Assembly (NCBI GenBank): GCA_014871385.1
Contig: CM026433.1
Location: 16,189,808 to 16,253,807, forward strand
DNA from: Ceratodon purpureus
Lineage: Eukaryota; Streptophyta; Bryopsida; Pseudoditrichales; Ditrichaceae
Length of the DNA stretch: 64,000 bases
Direction of reading: 5' to 3'
Positions 1 to 11,369 of this stretch are shown piece by piece; position 1 is the first letter of the stretch, and each line of letters starts with the position of its first letter. Below the pieces are notes generated by a model, which ran no database searches, was not told the DNA's origin, and saw only the letters and a list, made by a program, of their open reading frames with translations. The position numbers and the translations under genes are program-made.

Positions 1-1581
1 AATCTTGGATATTGTACCACAGAAATCTTTACACATGAGGAACTACATTGTGTAAGAGTAGTTGTAGCATGCAAAAGGATACAAACTTCTAATTCTAGTG
101 CCCACACATTTAGGTTGAGTAGACCTAAATGTGCAAATACAACATTGAATGCTTAGATCCAAATAAATTGAAAAATTGGCTCCGCCTCCCCCGCACTTTC
201 TTCATAGAGCTTCTCTTTCTTCGCAAGAGTTTGTCCCTCCGACTATAGCTAATGTACAGAATTTGTTACATATATATATGATTGTGCAACTACTGGTGCT
301 CTATCTTTTGCATAGAAGTATTTAATTCCTGAGGAAAAGAGTGTTGACATCAAGCCCCCCCTAATGTTTGACACTGACTTCACCCTTCAAAGGAACAGGA
401 CGCGACGTAGATGCTACAATTTGGCCAACACCAATAAAGAGAGCACAGAGACATGGGCTTCCAACTTCGATAGGTGGCAAAAGAACCTTATGCAATTCAT
501 GCATGCACAATCAGATCGAGGCGAGCTAAATATGTAGACTTTGAAGCGGAATGCTAACGGATCAAATAAAAACTGAAGGGTTTCACCATTTCAGCCCTCA
601 AAGGAAGAGGTATAAACCAACATTGGCGACACACATTTTGTCTATTGGACAAGAATTGCACCTTAGTCTAGATGCTCAACAAATCAAGAGACTTAACGGA
701 ATTGCCAATAACAACCTCTGTACTTACGGGGAGAGGATGTGCAGTAGTTTCAAATCCAAGGGCCTAAGATACAGAAATAAAATTAAGGATAGAAGAAGTG
801 CACATTTATGTGGAGACGACCTGATTGTGCAAGTGTTTATGTACGTTAAATCGGACTCAAACAACTGTGGCAGATAGAAGAGGGGGAGGCCGGGGAAAGC
901 GCACATATAAATTAAGGGATAGAAAAGATACCACAATGCAACGTGCATGTGGAGGGACCCCTTCACAGTTAGTTTCATTTAAGACCATTGGCTTTGGACA
1001 TTCTACATTCAAAGGAGGGGACTTTAAAAGGCGACGAGCTTGAAGAAGGGAGTATGTAGTGTCCGTGCAAATCCAAAATTTAGGTAGAGGACTATTGACT
1101 TCATCTTCTTCTCCTGGAATTTGAGTTCGGTCCTCATCCCCATAAGTTGGACCTCTGGATATTTGAACCATGTGCTTGCTTCTTGTAGCCTAGCCAAGCA
1201 CCTCCATCCTTTAAACAGAAAAAATCATGATCAAGCTTAGAATGCATGTCTTATAATAACACCGGATAAACAATAAAAATAAACATACAAAATCCAAGAA
1301 ATGGAAGTATTCAACGCCCAAAGGCAAGCAAAAGAAGCACAAAAAATGTAGAACCAACAACTTTACAGATACAAATGTACAATATATATTACAGAGAGGA
1401 TTCTTAATTCAAAGTTCACATGGCGTGTTGAATTTATGATAGTGCAAAAGAGTTTGAAATCTTAATCGCCTCCATGAGATTATTATACTCTAAGATGTAC
1501 GGGTCCAACATTAGACTCTTAAAGGGGGACGACCTAGCCGGGGGTTGCTCTTTTGAAATTTAGAAGGCCTAGACCAGTACT
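1..1581. other. Intergenic DNA, no supported gene
   Basis: Short open frames occur on both strands but none shows a recognisable motif, a plausible start context or codon structure. I see no tRNA, tandem repeat or paired terminal repeat. The stretch looks like old decayed plant intergenic sequence. Confidence 0.5.
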
Positions 1582-1900
1582 CTAGTGCAAGCGATGAAGC
1601 CACGGCACCAAAACTTGCAATAGAAAGCTATTGTTCTCACCATTGGTCAATTTGGACCACGAATCCAAGAGAAACACATTATCTGGGTTGTTGAGGACGT
1701 GCTTGTATGGGCTGTCGTCCACAATGATAATATTCTCTCCTGTGAAGGATGTGTCTTCCTCAACAAAGAAAGTCCCATCTAGCTTTTTCATGAACACTTC
1801 TTTATTTGTCCATTTAACCTTCAAATATTTATGTTTACCACTCTAAACGAATTTAATGACATTTAGACAGTCTTCATGTTTGAACACAACCGTTGACACA
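1582..1900 (-). pseudogene. Fragment of FCP1/NLI-interacting-factor type HAD phosphatase
   Basis: Reading the minus strand from about 1900 down to 1582 gives a peptide ending with the motif IIIVDDSPYKHVLNNPDN, followed by a Trp-containing segment. In FCP1-like (SCP/NLI-interacting factor) phosphatases of the HAD superfamily the corresponding stretch is a hydrophobic strand, DDSPYK and an Asn-Pro segment, which places the C-terminal HAD acidic motif. The N-terminal DxDxT/V nucleophile is not found nearby. An in-frame TAG at 1843-1845 interrupts the frame upstream of Met 1824. It is therefore a partial, broken copy; proteins of this type are also carried inside plant mobile elements. The family call rests on one motif. 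Confidence 0.45.
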
Positions 1901-3096
1901 ACCACAACCCTAAAGAGGTATTGAGTGACGTTTAAGACGTTATTTCCTCTTATAGAACTCTATATAGAGATAGTAGCAAACATGGAAAGAACTTGCAAGA
2001 ACTCCAAGCAACCCGGACAGATGTACACTAGCTTGGAAATAACCTTTGTGGGCTTAGTGGACGAGTGCGGCAGTGAACTATCATTGAATTCCAAATTTTG
2101 GTCTCCTCATACATGTACGGTATACCGTTCAAGTCAAAGACAACATTCAACCAACTTGCGGGCATAGTAGGAGGTGAGTGTAGAACATTGGCTACCACGC
2201 GACTTGCAACCTCCAACAGAACTACCACCTGATAATGATATGGGAACAGAGAAGGAAGACGCATTACTAAATGAAGAGGCAAAAGAACGCGATCCCATCT
2301 CATTCATATAGACATAGAATAGATTAAACTAGAGTGAAAAAAATAATCTTCAACCTACACTGACATTGGATTTGCACTAGAGAAAGCAAAATTACCTTTG
2401 GATTTAGGGTAGGCGCCATGTCCTTGGAGGCAAAGGCCAGCAACCGAGATGCACCGGTGAGCGCATCGTGGTCAAGACTCAAAGCATCTACAAGTGAAGA
2501 GAAAACCCTAATCACTCCACAACATCACCAATTCTACATGAGGAGCTCTCTAGTGTCACCGGAGAGGTGGTTGGTGGGTCAACAACATTTAAAATGGCTT
2601 TGTTTATGACCAAATCAACCATTGGAGCTTAGACATGAGCTAGAATAGGCGGGCTGCTACTCAACGCTAACGAAGAAGCCCCGATGGGACTCTTTGGGAC
2701 GGTGATAACAATAGGAGACGGGGGGCCCATCAATCTTAAAGCTGCAAAGGCGGCAGATGGGTTAAGAAGACGAGCTACTGTGGCAGGGTCGGCATTCAAG
2801 TTAGCCGTTATTTCTGCATACATCAGCTGAAGATTTTGAGTATACTTTGATTCTTTGCCATTTTTTAATCAAGAGCTTCCTCTTACTAGTCAAGAGCATC
2901 TAATCTTAGATTCTCCAAGTGGTATGTAGAAGGGGAGGTTGATTGCATGGGTGATGGCTCTAGATGAGACGTCCTACCATTCTTGCAAAGGCGTGTAGGC
3001 TCATCTTGCATTTCATCATCAGATGTATCATTCATTCCTTTGGCCTAACTTTGGGATAGTGTTGAAAAAGGTTTGCTATTTTCCCTTAGACTTGTG
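1901..3096. other. Intergenic DNA upstream of the retrotransposon
   Basis: No supported gene. The short minus-strand frames (for example 2303-2028) are unrecognisable. The last ~150 bases read on the minus strand as an acidic, Ser-rich low-complexity peptide, possibly part of the interrupted sequence that resumes at 15396. Confidence 0.4.
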
Positions 3097-3518
3097 TGTT
3101 AACCGGAGATTGTTCATCTCCCCCTTCCCCAGTTCCCATTAGTACTTCTTCAGTTTTCCATCCCTGTCCTCGACAGTCATCCAGTCGGCTCGATGAACTC
3201 TGTCAGAGCCGACTGGATGAACTCTGACGGAGCCGACTGGATGAATTCTACTAGACTCTTAAGGCAGATTTTAGGGTTTTTGAGATCATTCCTCACTAGT
3301 GCACTCAGAGTTAGGAGAGATTGAGGAGACTTTATGAGCTACTGTACCATGACTTTGGGGCAGATTTGACCCTCTTTATACAGTTTTGACTCACTTTTCC
3401 ACTTCTTTTGAGTGTTTCCAGCATTGTATGAGTGTTTCAGCATCATTGCTAGTTGGGTTTTTGTAGGGTTTTGATGGGTTGTGAAGGTTAGGGTTTTATG
3501 GGAAATCCTCCCTTTACG
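3097..3518 (+). repeat. 5' LTR of Ty3/gypsy retrotransposon
   Basis: The LTR starts TGTTAACCGGAG at 3097. Bases 3097-3393 match 15099-15395 with only three substitutions (C/T, A/T, A/G). The match ends because the 3' copy is cut. I place the 5' LTR end near 3518, just before a TGGCGACC primer-site-like motif, giving about 420 bp. The terminal bases TTTACG instead of the expected CA suggest a mutated end or an end placed a few bases off. Inside are near-repeats of a ~24-bp unit containing GAGCCGACTGGATGAA (3205-3250) plus an inverted copy of its core at 3184, and a TATA-like CTTTATACAG at 3374. Confidence 0.8.
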
Positions 3519-3520
3519 AT

Positions 3521-3532
3521 TGGCGACCATGC
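3521..3532 (+). other. Probable primer-binding site
   Basis: TGGCGACCATGC follows the inferred LTR end by two bases. Plant Ty3/gypsy primer sites start TGG, complementary to a tRNA 3' CCA. Which tRNA is used cannot be decided by eye. The call depends on the LTR boundary being right. Confidence 0.35.
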
Positions 3533-4559
3533 TCTAGTTCGTTCCATGTGAATCTCCTGCTGTTTGGGGGCTGTCCACACATTAGAAGGGTTAGAAAGTA
3601 CAGTCATTAGGGCTGCAGGGGTGCAGCAGGAGCTGTTACGACCTCCTAGTAGTGCTAATTGTTGTTCATTCTCAGTTCACAGGCTGCACAGTTTTTGATT
3701 GGGTGTTGGGAGTCACTGCAAGTGTCTGCATTGGGGGCAGGCTGCACCATCAGCACTGGCAGAATCTTTGGTTTTTCACTCAACATCACTGGGGCAGTAG
3801 ACAGAGGACAACAAGTACTCAGGTGTTTCCAAGGTGGAGGCACTGGTGCAGTTACAGAGGCAGACCAGCACACGTCCAGAGCGCAGTGACAGCAGAGCGG
3901 ATCTGTTGCAGACTGGAGGGCGTAGGTGCTGCGACATTTTGTGAGAGGCAGAATTTTAATCACCCACCACAGTGAAATGAGGGCAGTTCACAGATCGAAA
4001 AAGGGGATACAGGCTGATCTGCAACCTCATCACGGGAGAGGAGGTGAAGGTAAGTCACTGTAACCCTAGTATTTTAGATTCAAAGTTACAGATCCAGAAA
4101 AACTGCTGTTGAGGAATTTGAATTTTGAATTAGGGTATATCGATTGGCACCTCAGTCAGCCTTGCGGATTTCAAAATTGGGACCTGGATAGACTGTAGGA
4201 TAGTGTGGAGTACTTGAGTCTGCAATTGAATTGGGTTTTAGGTAAAACTGTAAGGGACAGTTAACCACAGGATTAAAAATCTATAGGAGTTAATACACTG
4301 CGAAAAAGGGGATAGCAAACAGCTGGGGAAGTATACCCCAGAACATGTTTAGTAAAAATGTTTCATTAAGAAAAAAAATGGTACTACTAACCGGACCACA
4401 CAGCTAGGGGGCTGCGGTCTGTGAGTGTTGTATTGGCAGGAAGACTCAGGACAGTGAACAGTTGATTGACTGTGAAGGGAGAAGTGAAAACAGCCAACAG
4501 CAGAGGCAAGTAACATCATACAAGCAGCAGAACAACTCAACAGTCAACAACCAACATCC
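3533..4559 (+). other. Retrotransposon leader (5' untranslated region)
   Basis: About 1 kb between the primer-site-like motif and the first gag ATG, with no supported ORF. It contains two copies of a polypurine motif, AAAAAGGGGATA, at 3998-4009 and 4303-4314. The same motif sits directly before the 3' LTR (15086-15097) and once more inside gag (4804-4815). Confidence 0.6.
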
Positions 4560-5846
4560 ATGGAGGAGGGGGACCAAAATGACCTGCGAGCAGAAAGGCA
4601 GGCCAGGGAACGATTCAGACGCTACATGCAACGGGATGAACGCGCGACAGAGCCAACTCCAGCGGAAGGACATGGCCGACTTAGCTCGCAGGGAAGTGCG
4701 GCTAAGCAGGTAGGAGAACTCATTGACATGGAGGTGGAAAACGACCTGTCATCATTAGATGGGAGAACCAGAGAGAGCAGATTTGGAGGGGAGACACAGT
4801 TCAAAAAAGGGGATAGGCTGAGCTGCCAGCCTGACCCAACTAGTACACCCTGGAAGTATCAAGACATGAAGAGGACGTCATCATTCAGGAGGGATTTTTC
4901 CACTGCTGCAGATGATTACAACACTTTCAGGGAAGAACGCAGACAGACGCAGGAGGTCTTCGCAGAACCAACCCAGTGGCCCAGTACAGTCACTGGCAGA
5001 GCCGACGCGGGCACAGAGCCCACTCGAGGGCGCAGCCGACCAGTCTCTCTTGTACACCTGCCACAAACCCCAGAAACCTTACCTGCTGCTTTTCAGAGTT
5101 TGAAGCAGAAGCTGGAAGAGACCAAGAGTCGATCAGTCCAGGAACAGGGACTTGCAAATCCCACAGAAGGTGGACCCAGCAGGAATGTTCATTTTCTGGA
5201 CGAATTCAGACTCCGGGCTGAGTGGGAGCAAGAAGAGGAGGACAGGCGGGCTGTGGAAGCATTCAAAGCAGACTTACAAGCTAGAAGAGAGAGGGCGAAA
5301 CAGTATTCCACGACCCACACTCACAGCAGACCTGATCCAGGTAAATACCTCCAGCAATTGGAAGCTTTACAGCAGGCGGCACCCTCGGGCGAGGCATCAT
5401 TACATCACTGGCATACTGAGCCACAGTGGCCGCCAGAACCGTCTCAGACTGTATGGGAGCTTGAGTTCAACCGACGGGTCCAGGAGACAGCTCAGAGGTT
5501 AGCCACCCAGCAGTTAGCGGCACAGCAAAGAGAGCAACAAAGGGTGGAAAGAGAAAGGCAGGAGCTAGCACAGCTGCACGATCTATGGGAGGAACAGAGA
5601 CGGGAGCGCGAACAGGAACAGACTGAGGAGATTCCAGTCAGGACTCCCTACTTAACCGACCCCACTCCGGAGGTGCTGGGGGATAGAAAGGTACCTGGAC
5701 CCCTTCCAACTGTATCTCCTTCGGCAGTCCATCCACCGCCTGCTTATGTGGATCACCTTACAGGTGACACCTATCACTCTGCCCAGCCGACTCACCCTAC
5801 AAAATTACAGAATAGCAGAGCCCACCTTTGGGGAATCAGCCCCTGA
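4560..5846 (+). CDS. Ty3/gypsy gag, N-terminal part (frameshifted)
   Basis: The ORF starts ATGGAGGAG at 4560 and encodes a highly charged protein rich in Glu, Arg and Gln, with a long coiled-coil-like Gln/Glu/Arg segment (about residues 290-365) and no catalytic motif. This resembles the N-terminal extension of large plant Ty3/gypsy gag proteins. The frame ends at 5846, but the sense of the protein passes into the +1 frame around 5815, where a Pro/Thr-rich linker continues to the capsid region. The break is either a frameshift mutation or a programmed shift; a one-base mutation is more likely given the other lesions. The product would be a structural particle protein. Confidence 0.7.
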   Translation: MEEGDQNDLRAERQARERFRRYMQRDERATEPTPAEGHGRLSSQGSAAKQVGELIDMEVENDLSSLDGRTRESRFGGETQFKKGDRLSCQPDPTSTPWKYQDMKRTSSFRRDFSTAADDYNTFREERRQTQEVFAEPTQWPSTVTGRADAGTEPTRGRSRPVSLVHLPQTPETLPAAFQSLKQKLEETKSRSVQEQGLANPTEGGPSRNVHFLDEFRLRAEWEQEEEDRRAVEAFKADLQARRERAKQYSTTHTHSRPDPGKYLQQLEALQQAAPSGEASLHHWHTEPQWPPEPSQTVWELEFNRRVQETAQRLATQQLAAQQREQQRVERERQELAQLHDLWEEQRREREQEQTEEIPVRTPYLTDPTPEVLGDRKVPGPLPTVSPSAVHPPPAYVDHLTGDTYHSAQPTHPTKLQNSRAHLWGISP

Positions 5847-7896
5847 AGTGATTTATGGGGGGAGGCCAACAGTTCACACTTCATCCTCTGCCCCAGTAGG
5901 CTACAGCCCAGCTGTTGTCCCCGGAGGCCCTCACAGTGCTGCACCTACTCCACACCCCCTGAGACAGCCCACAGTGACCTCAGCAGTGCGACCTCCTACT
6001 GTACCTACAGCACGCACCACCGACTTCACCTCTGCGCCTCCTCGACCCCCTGTCAGTACTCAACGGAAGCAGCTGCCGTAGAGAGCTTACAAGGAAGGTA
6101 GTGACCGAGATGCTCATCTACGCTACTTTGATAAGTGTGCCTGGTTCAATGGGGAAACTGATGAACAAGTGATTATCACACTGTTCGGGACAACCCTTGT
6201 GGATAAAGCCCAGAGATGGTTTGATGATTGGCTGGATCACCATCTTTACTGCACATGGGAAGAGGCTAAGGAAGCTTTCAAACTGCGATATCAAGAGCAG
6301 GATTCAGATGAGCAGGTCTACATGACTCTCAGAACCTTCAAACAGGGTGAGGGAGAGAAAGTACAAGACTACTACGAACGTTTTATGAAGCTGATCAAGT
6401 GCCTACAGACAGAAGTGGGAGAAGGATTCAAGCTTACATATTTCAGGGCAGGTTTGCTTGACTACTTGAAGGTGACTACCAGTGGGTCCACAGCAAACAC
6501 TCTTACCGAACTGAAAGAGTTGGCTAGGCGCTGTGAGACTAATTGTACTGATGCTTCGGGGAAGAAGTTATACTTTCAGGCCAAGAGGACAGAGCCGACT
6601 AATAGTCGAGCCAGTACTGCAAATGCCCAGGTAGATCAGGTGGAGACAGTCAACCGCAGGTTCTGCACGGTATGCAAGAAATTTGGGCATGAAGACAAAT
6701 ACTGCTTCGTGAACCCAGATAACCCAAACAATAGGTTACCCAGGGCAGATGGGAAGCCGACAGTAGGAGTTCACGAAGTATCGGCTACACAGCCGACTAG
6801 TGGCTCAGGAAGACAGTTCAACAGCAGACCTGGAGGATATCAAAACAGCGGAGCTGGCAGGATTGATGGGTGCTTCTTGTGTTTGGGCACTGACCATCAG
6901 ATGCGTAATTGCCATTTACGTCTAAAGTTTCAGCAAATGTTGGCTGCTGAAAAGCTAGGAACTAACTCTGTTGGTGTCAACAGTGTGGAGTTGCAGGAGT
7001 TGGATAACCCTGAAGTGGCCACTATACTAACCAGGGCGGCTAGGGTGCGAGCCGGACTTCCACTAGAAGATAAGGAATTGAAAGAGCCAGAACCACGACT
7101 GCCCAAGACTCAGGCAGACTGGGAGAAGGAGGAACGGCTCCGGAAGGAATTCATTGCTTTAACTGAGGAGATTAATCGGGAGAATGAGCTGGCACAGCAA
7201 AAGGAAGACGAGCTTCAACAAGCAAATGTGGGCAACTCTACATCCACAGTTACAGATGGACCAGTACTAGATAGTGACTGGGCAGGGTTTCCTGATGCGG
7301 ACTGCTTGCAGGAGACACCCAAGCTGGTGCCCACTGGGACTTCGACAGAGCCGACTACTTCCCAGCCTTCAACAGCCGTTAAGACTGTGAGCAGACAGAT
7401 TTTACAGACACCTATTACTGTATCTTTGGGGGAACTGCTGGAAGTGGCCCCCAACCTTACTGAGTATGTCAGAGCGAAAGTATTTCCCAATACTCAGAGA
7501 CAGCATAGACTGGCATTTGAGCCGGTTCAGCATCAGCAGATTTCAACGAAGACACAGCCTACAACAACACCAGTGGATATCCAGAATCCCCAGGGATCAT
7601 CGGTACCCCCTAACCTGGTTGTTGGTGCAGTAGATATTGATCGAGGCCTTCCGGTCATTTCTGTGCAGGTGGGGCAGTTAACATTGGATAACGTACTCCT
7701 GGATGGAGGGTCTGGTGTCAACCTAATTACTGAGGAGGAGCGAATTCGGTTGGGGTTGAAGGAGCCGTCACCAGCACCTTATCGATTGCGTATGGCTGAT
7801 CAGGCCGTGGTGGAGCCAGTGGGGTTGATAAGGAATGTCCGGATTCATATCCATGGTATTCCGTACAACATCAGTCTGACTGTCATCAGGAACTAG
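5815..7896 (+). pseudogene. Ty3/gypsy gag capsid-nucleocapsid plus protease, interrupted by TAG
   Basis: In one frame, from about 5815, there is a Pro-rich linker, an in-frame TAG at 6079-6081, and a retrotransposon gag capsid domain (FNGETDEQ... with WFDDW and YERF motifs, 6150-6560). Two CCHC zinc knuckles follow, CTVCKKFGHEDKYC (near 6663) and CFLCLGTDHQMRNC (near 6870). Next come an acidic linker and an aspartic protease core LLDGGSGVNLI near 7697, where DGGSG replaces the DTG/DSG type. This Gly variant is common in plant Ty3 elements. The frame stops at TAG 7894-7896 and continues in the same frame into pol, so gag-pro-pol was one ORF with two amber stops. Both contexts fit a former Gln codon (CAG). 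Confidence 0.85.
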
Positions 7897-7917
7897 GAGG
7901 TCAACGAAGCCTACAGC

Positions 7918-10900
7918 ATGCTACTGGGCCGCCCTTGGCTCATAGATGCAAAGGTTACTCATGATTGGGGAAACAAACTGGTTACTATCCGGGGTAACGG
8001 CACAGTCAAGACGATATCTATCAACCAACGAAAAGGTCCTCTGCCCAAGCTGCCAGAGGTACTGGTATGTTACAATTTAGCTGAAGGGCTGACGGACGAG
8101 GAGGAGGATCGTTTTTTGAGGACAGAGGAGGATATATTCGCAGTGGGGACTATTACACTACCGGAGGGTTTGAGTCTCCCACTTAACAACGGGATTAACC
8201 GACCCCCAGCCGACCTTCGCAAAGCCGACTGTACCACAGCCGACATAAGAGCCGACTTGGGCACCGCCGACTCAGCGAAGGTACCTACACCAGTTCCGGA
8301 TTCTGCCACTTACCCAGAACACTTTTATACCTTCACGGAAGGTGACATGCCGGTGGATGAAACACCTGTAAGAGACAAGCTAGGGGATATGAAGGTGGCA
8401 GCATGGAACCTGACTGAAGAGGAGCAGTTACGCAAGATCAATGTTGGCTCTGAGGAGTCTCCCAAGATCTTGAAGATTGGAGCTCAATTGGAGCCAGCCA
8501 TGGCCAAGGCAGGTGAGGACCTGTTGAGGGAGTATACAGATGTGTTTGCCTGGACATACAAGGATTTGAAGGGCATACCTCCATCGGTAGCTCAGCACCG
8601 GATTGTGCTGGAGAAAGACATTCCGCCTATCCATCAGGCCCGTTACAGGATGAATCCGAACTATGCCAGCATTGTCAAACAGGATATTGACAAACTGTTG
8701 GCAGCAGGGTTCATCATACCAGTCGAGGAAGCAACCTGGCTCTCACCCATTGTTGTTGTTCCTAAAAAAAATGGTCAATTAAGGATTTGTATTGACTACA
8801 GAAAATTAAATGCTGCTACTAAAAAGGACCCTTACCCTCTACCGTTTACTGAAGAGGTGTTAGATGCTGTGGCAGGTTATGAGATGTACTCCTTCCTGGA
8901 TGGTCGGTCTGGTTACTATCAGATTTCGATTGCTCCTGAGGATAGGCATAAGACTGCCTTCATCACGGAATGGGGCGCCTTTGTCTGGGTGGTCATGCCT
9001 TTCGGCTTGACTAATGCACCGCCGACTTATCAGAGGGCTGTGAACAAAGCGTTCAAGGAATACTTGGGGCGATTTATGAAGCTGTTCCTCGATGACTTCA
9101 CAGTGTACAGCGACCTAGCCGACCATTTACAGAAACTGCGCCTATGTTTCGAGAAGTGCAGGCAGTATGGCATCAGTTTAAATCCAGAGAAGTGTGCATT
9201 CCTGGTCACCTCTGGCATTATACTAGGCCATGTGGTTTCTAAGGTAGGCAAGATGCCAGACCCTAAGAAGATTGAAGTTATTCGGGAGATGCCCCGACCA
9301 CAGCACGGAGCCGACGTACAGGTTTTCAACGGATTTGCACAGTTCAACAGAATTTACATTAAATTCTATGCTCACATTATGGAGCCAATCACCAAACTGA
9401 TGCGAAAATCCGAAGAGTTTGTGTGGATGGACAAGTGTGAAGCTGCATGGTTGGAGATCAAGGACAGATATACTAAGGCACCAATCCTGGTTGCCCCCCG
9501 CTGGGATTTGGAGTTTCACGTCCACATAGATGCCTCTGACATAGCCGTCGGGGCTATGCTGGCTCAGAACCAGACAGGGAAGTGTGACCAGCCAATCTCC
9601 TATGCTTCTAGATTGCTTAATTCTGCTGAAAAGAATTATACCACCACAGAAAAGGAAGCCCTGGCTATGGTTTATGCTCTTACAAAATATCGTCATTATC
9701 TTTTGGGGAACAAGGTGGTTTTTTATGTGGATCATATGGCTCTTATGTATTTGGTTAACAAGCCTCAAGTGTCTGGGCGGATTGCCCGATGGCTTTTGTT
9801 ATTTCAGGAGTATGATTTCACAGTGGTGTACAAGCCTGGCAGGACGCATGGCGCAGCCGACTTACTCAGCCGACTTCCTAACGGCGAGCCACCTACAGGA
9901 GTTCCTGACCAGCTTCCTGATGCTGGCCTGTTCTACGTAGCCTCGGAATGGTTGCAGGACATCAGGGATTACCTGCGCACTGGAGAGCCGTCTGCCACCA
10001 TGTCTAAGGATGAAAAGCGGAAGTTATTGTTACGGGCCCTCCCATATACCTTGCTGGATGGAATCTTGCATAAGAAGGGACAGGATTTAGTACTCCGACG
10101 GGTCTTGGACCCTGTACAGGCCGACACAGTTATGCGGGAGATGCATGATGGCTGCGTAGGTGGCCACTTCTCCCAGGATATCACCTCCAGAAAGATTCTA
10201 GATGCTGGATACTGGTGGCCGACCCTACATAAGGATGTTTCAGAATATTGTAGGGACTGTGACAAATGCCAACGGGTCGGATGGTTGGCCAACACAGGAC
10301 TGGCCCAGTTAGTCACCAGCCTACCTGCAGAGCCGTTCATGAAGTGGGGCTTGGATTTTGTGGGACCTATTAAGCCGGCAGCGGCTAGAACCGGTAACTG
10401 GTACATTCTAGTCGCAACTGACTATGCGACAAAGTGGGTGGAGGCTAAGGCGCTCCGCACGAACACGGCTGCAGTCACTGCCAAGTTTCTGTATGAGAAC
10501 ATCCTGACTCGCTACGGCTGTCCTCTAACTCTGGTCAGTGACCAGGGCACTCACTTCACTAACAAAGCCATCGAGTACCTGGTTCAGCATTTTCTCCTGC
10601 AACATCGGACATCCACAACTTACTATCCACAGGGCAATGGACAGGCAAAATCGACCAACAAGGTGCTAGGCAGGATACTCACCAAGCTCGTCAGTGACAA
10701 CAGGACCGACTGGGATGAGCATTTGCCGACTGCTTTATTCTCTTACAGGACCGCCTTCAAGGTTAGCACTGGGTATACCCCTTTTCAGCTAGTCTACGGG
10801 CTACATCCACTTATGCCTACGGAGTATACTGTCCCCACCCGCAGAACCGACGGCGAAATTGATTTCACTCAAACTCGAGTCTTACAGGCTCGTACAGCCG

Positions 10901-11274
10901 ACTTGGAGCAACTGGATAGTCATAGGTTGGCAGCGCAGGACCAGTCTGGTAGTCGGCAGTGGGACAGGTCATTGTGGAGCCAACAGCACTACCAACAGAA
11001 GGATTTTCAAGTGGGGGACCATGTTCTCTGGTACCCCAAGGGCGAAAAGGAACATGCCGGGAAATTTAAAAGCAGGTGGTTTGGGCCATATCGCGTTCAG
11101 TACCGGTTACCTAACAACACAGCTCTGTTAGTGACTGAGGATCATTTTGAGCCCATCCCCATTATTGTCAACATTAATAAGTTGAAACCCTACCGGTTTT
11201 ATTCCGAAGATCAGCTAGTCACCATCGGCCCCAAGCAACTGCCACGTGGCTCAACTGCGGACCCTGACGACTAG
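7918..11274 (+). CDS. Ty3/gypsy pol: reverse transcriptase, RNase H, integrase (integrase catalytic Glu lost)
   Basis: The open frame of 1,118 codons begins inside the protease tail ([12 protein letters not shown]). The order of domains is reverse transcriptase ([18 protein letters not shown] near 8800; catalytic FLDD at 9085), RNase H ([13 protein letters not shown] near 9520; [20 protein letters not shown] near 9642), integrase zinc region (CRDCDKCQ near 10254) and integrase core. RT then RNase H then integrase is the Ty3/gypsy order. The integrase DDE triad shows Asp in LDFVGP (10352) and Asp in VSDQGTHF (10539). The third residue, normally Glu in GQAES, is Lys (AAA, 10648-10650), so this copy should be integration-dead. 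A tail follows the core with a GPYRV segment but no clear chromodomain. The upstream TAG means the frame would need readthrough or was open in the parent. Confidence 0.93.
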   Translation: MLLGRPWLIDAKVTHDWGNKLVTIRGNGTVKTISINQRKGPLPKLPEVLVCYNLAEGLTDEEEDRFLRTEEDIFAVGTITLPEGLSLPLNNGINRPPADLRKADCTTADIRADLGTADSAKVPTPVPDSATYPEHFYTFTEGDMPVDETPVRDKLGDMKVAAWNLTEEEQLRKINVGSEESPKILKIGAQLEPAMAKAGEDLLREYTDVFAWTYKDLKGIPPSVAQHRIVLEKDIPPIHQARYRMNPNYASIVKQDIDKLLAAGFIIPVEEATWLSPIVVVPKKNGQLRICIDYRKLNAATKKDPYPLPFTEEVLDAVAGYEMYSFLDGRSGYYQISIAPEDRHKTAFITEWGAFVWVVMPFGLTNAPPTYQRAVNKAFKEYLGRFMKLFLDDFTVYSDLADHLQKLRLCFEKCRQYGISLNPEKCAFLVTSGIILGHVVSKVGKMPDPKKIEVIREMPRPQHGADVQVFNGFAQFNRIYIKFYAHIMEPITKLMRKSEEFVWMDKCEAAWLEIKDRYTKAPILVAPRWDLEFHVHIDASDIAVGAMLAQNQTGKCDQPISYASRLLNSAEKNYTTTEKEALAMVYALTKYRHYLLGNKVVFYVDHMALMYLVNKPQVSGRIARWLLLFQEYDFTVVYKPGRTHGAADLLSRLPNGEPPTGVPDQLPDAGLFYVASEWLQDIRDYLRTGEPSATMSKDEKRKLLLRALPYTLLDGILHKKGQDLVLRRVLDPVQADTVMREMHDGCVGGHFSQDITSRKILDAGYWWPTLHKDVSEYCRDCDKCQRVGWLANTGLAQLVTSLPAEPFMKWGLDFVGPIKPAAARTGNWYILVATDYATKWVEAKALRTNTAAVTAKFLYENILTRYGCPLTLVSDQGTHFTNKAIEYLVQHFLLQHRTSTTYYPQGNGQAKSTNKVLGRILTKLVSDNRTDWDEHLPTALFSYRTAFKVSTGYTPFQLVYGLHPLMPTEYTVPTRRTDGEIDFTQTRVLQARTADLEQLDSHRLAAQDQSGSRQWDRSLWSQQHYQQKDFQVGDHVLWYPKGEKEHAGKFKSRWFGPYRVQYRLPNNTALLVTEDHFEPIPIIVNINKLKPYRFYSEDQLVTIGPKQLPRGSTADPDD

Positions 11275-11369
11275 CTACTTAACCCCACTACTCCACCGGA
11301 CAACCTTCAAGTAGAGATTCACTCCTGGTGGACTCAAGCCTTTCCTGCCAAGTTCCACCTTCTCCAGTG

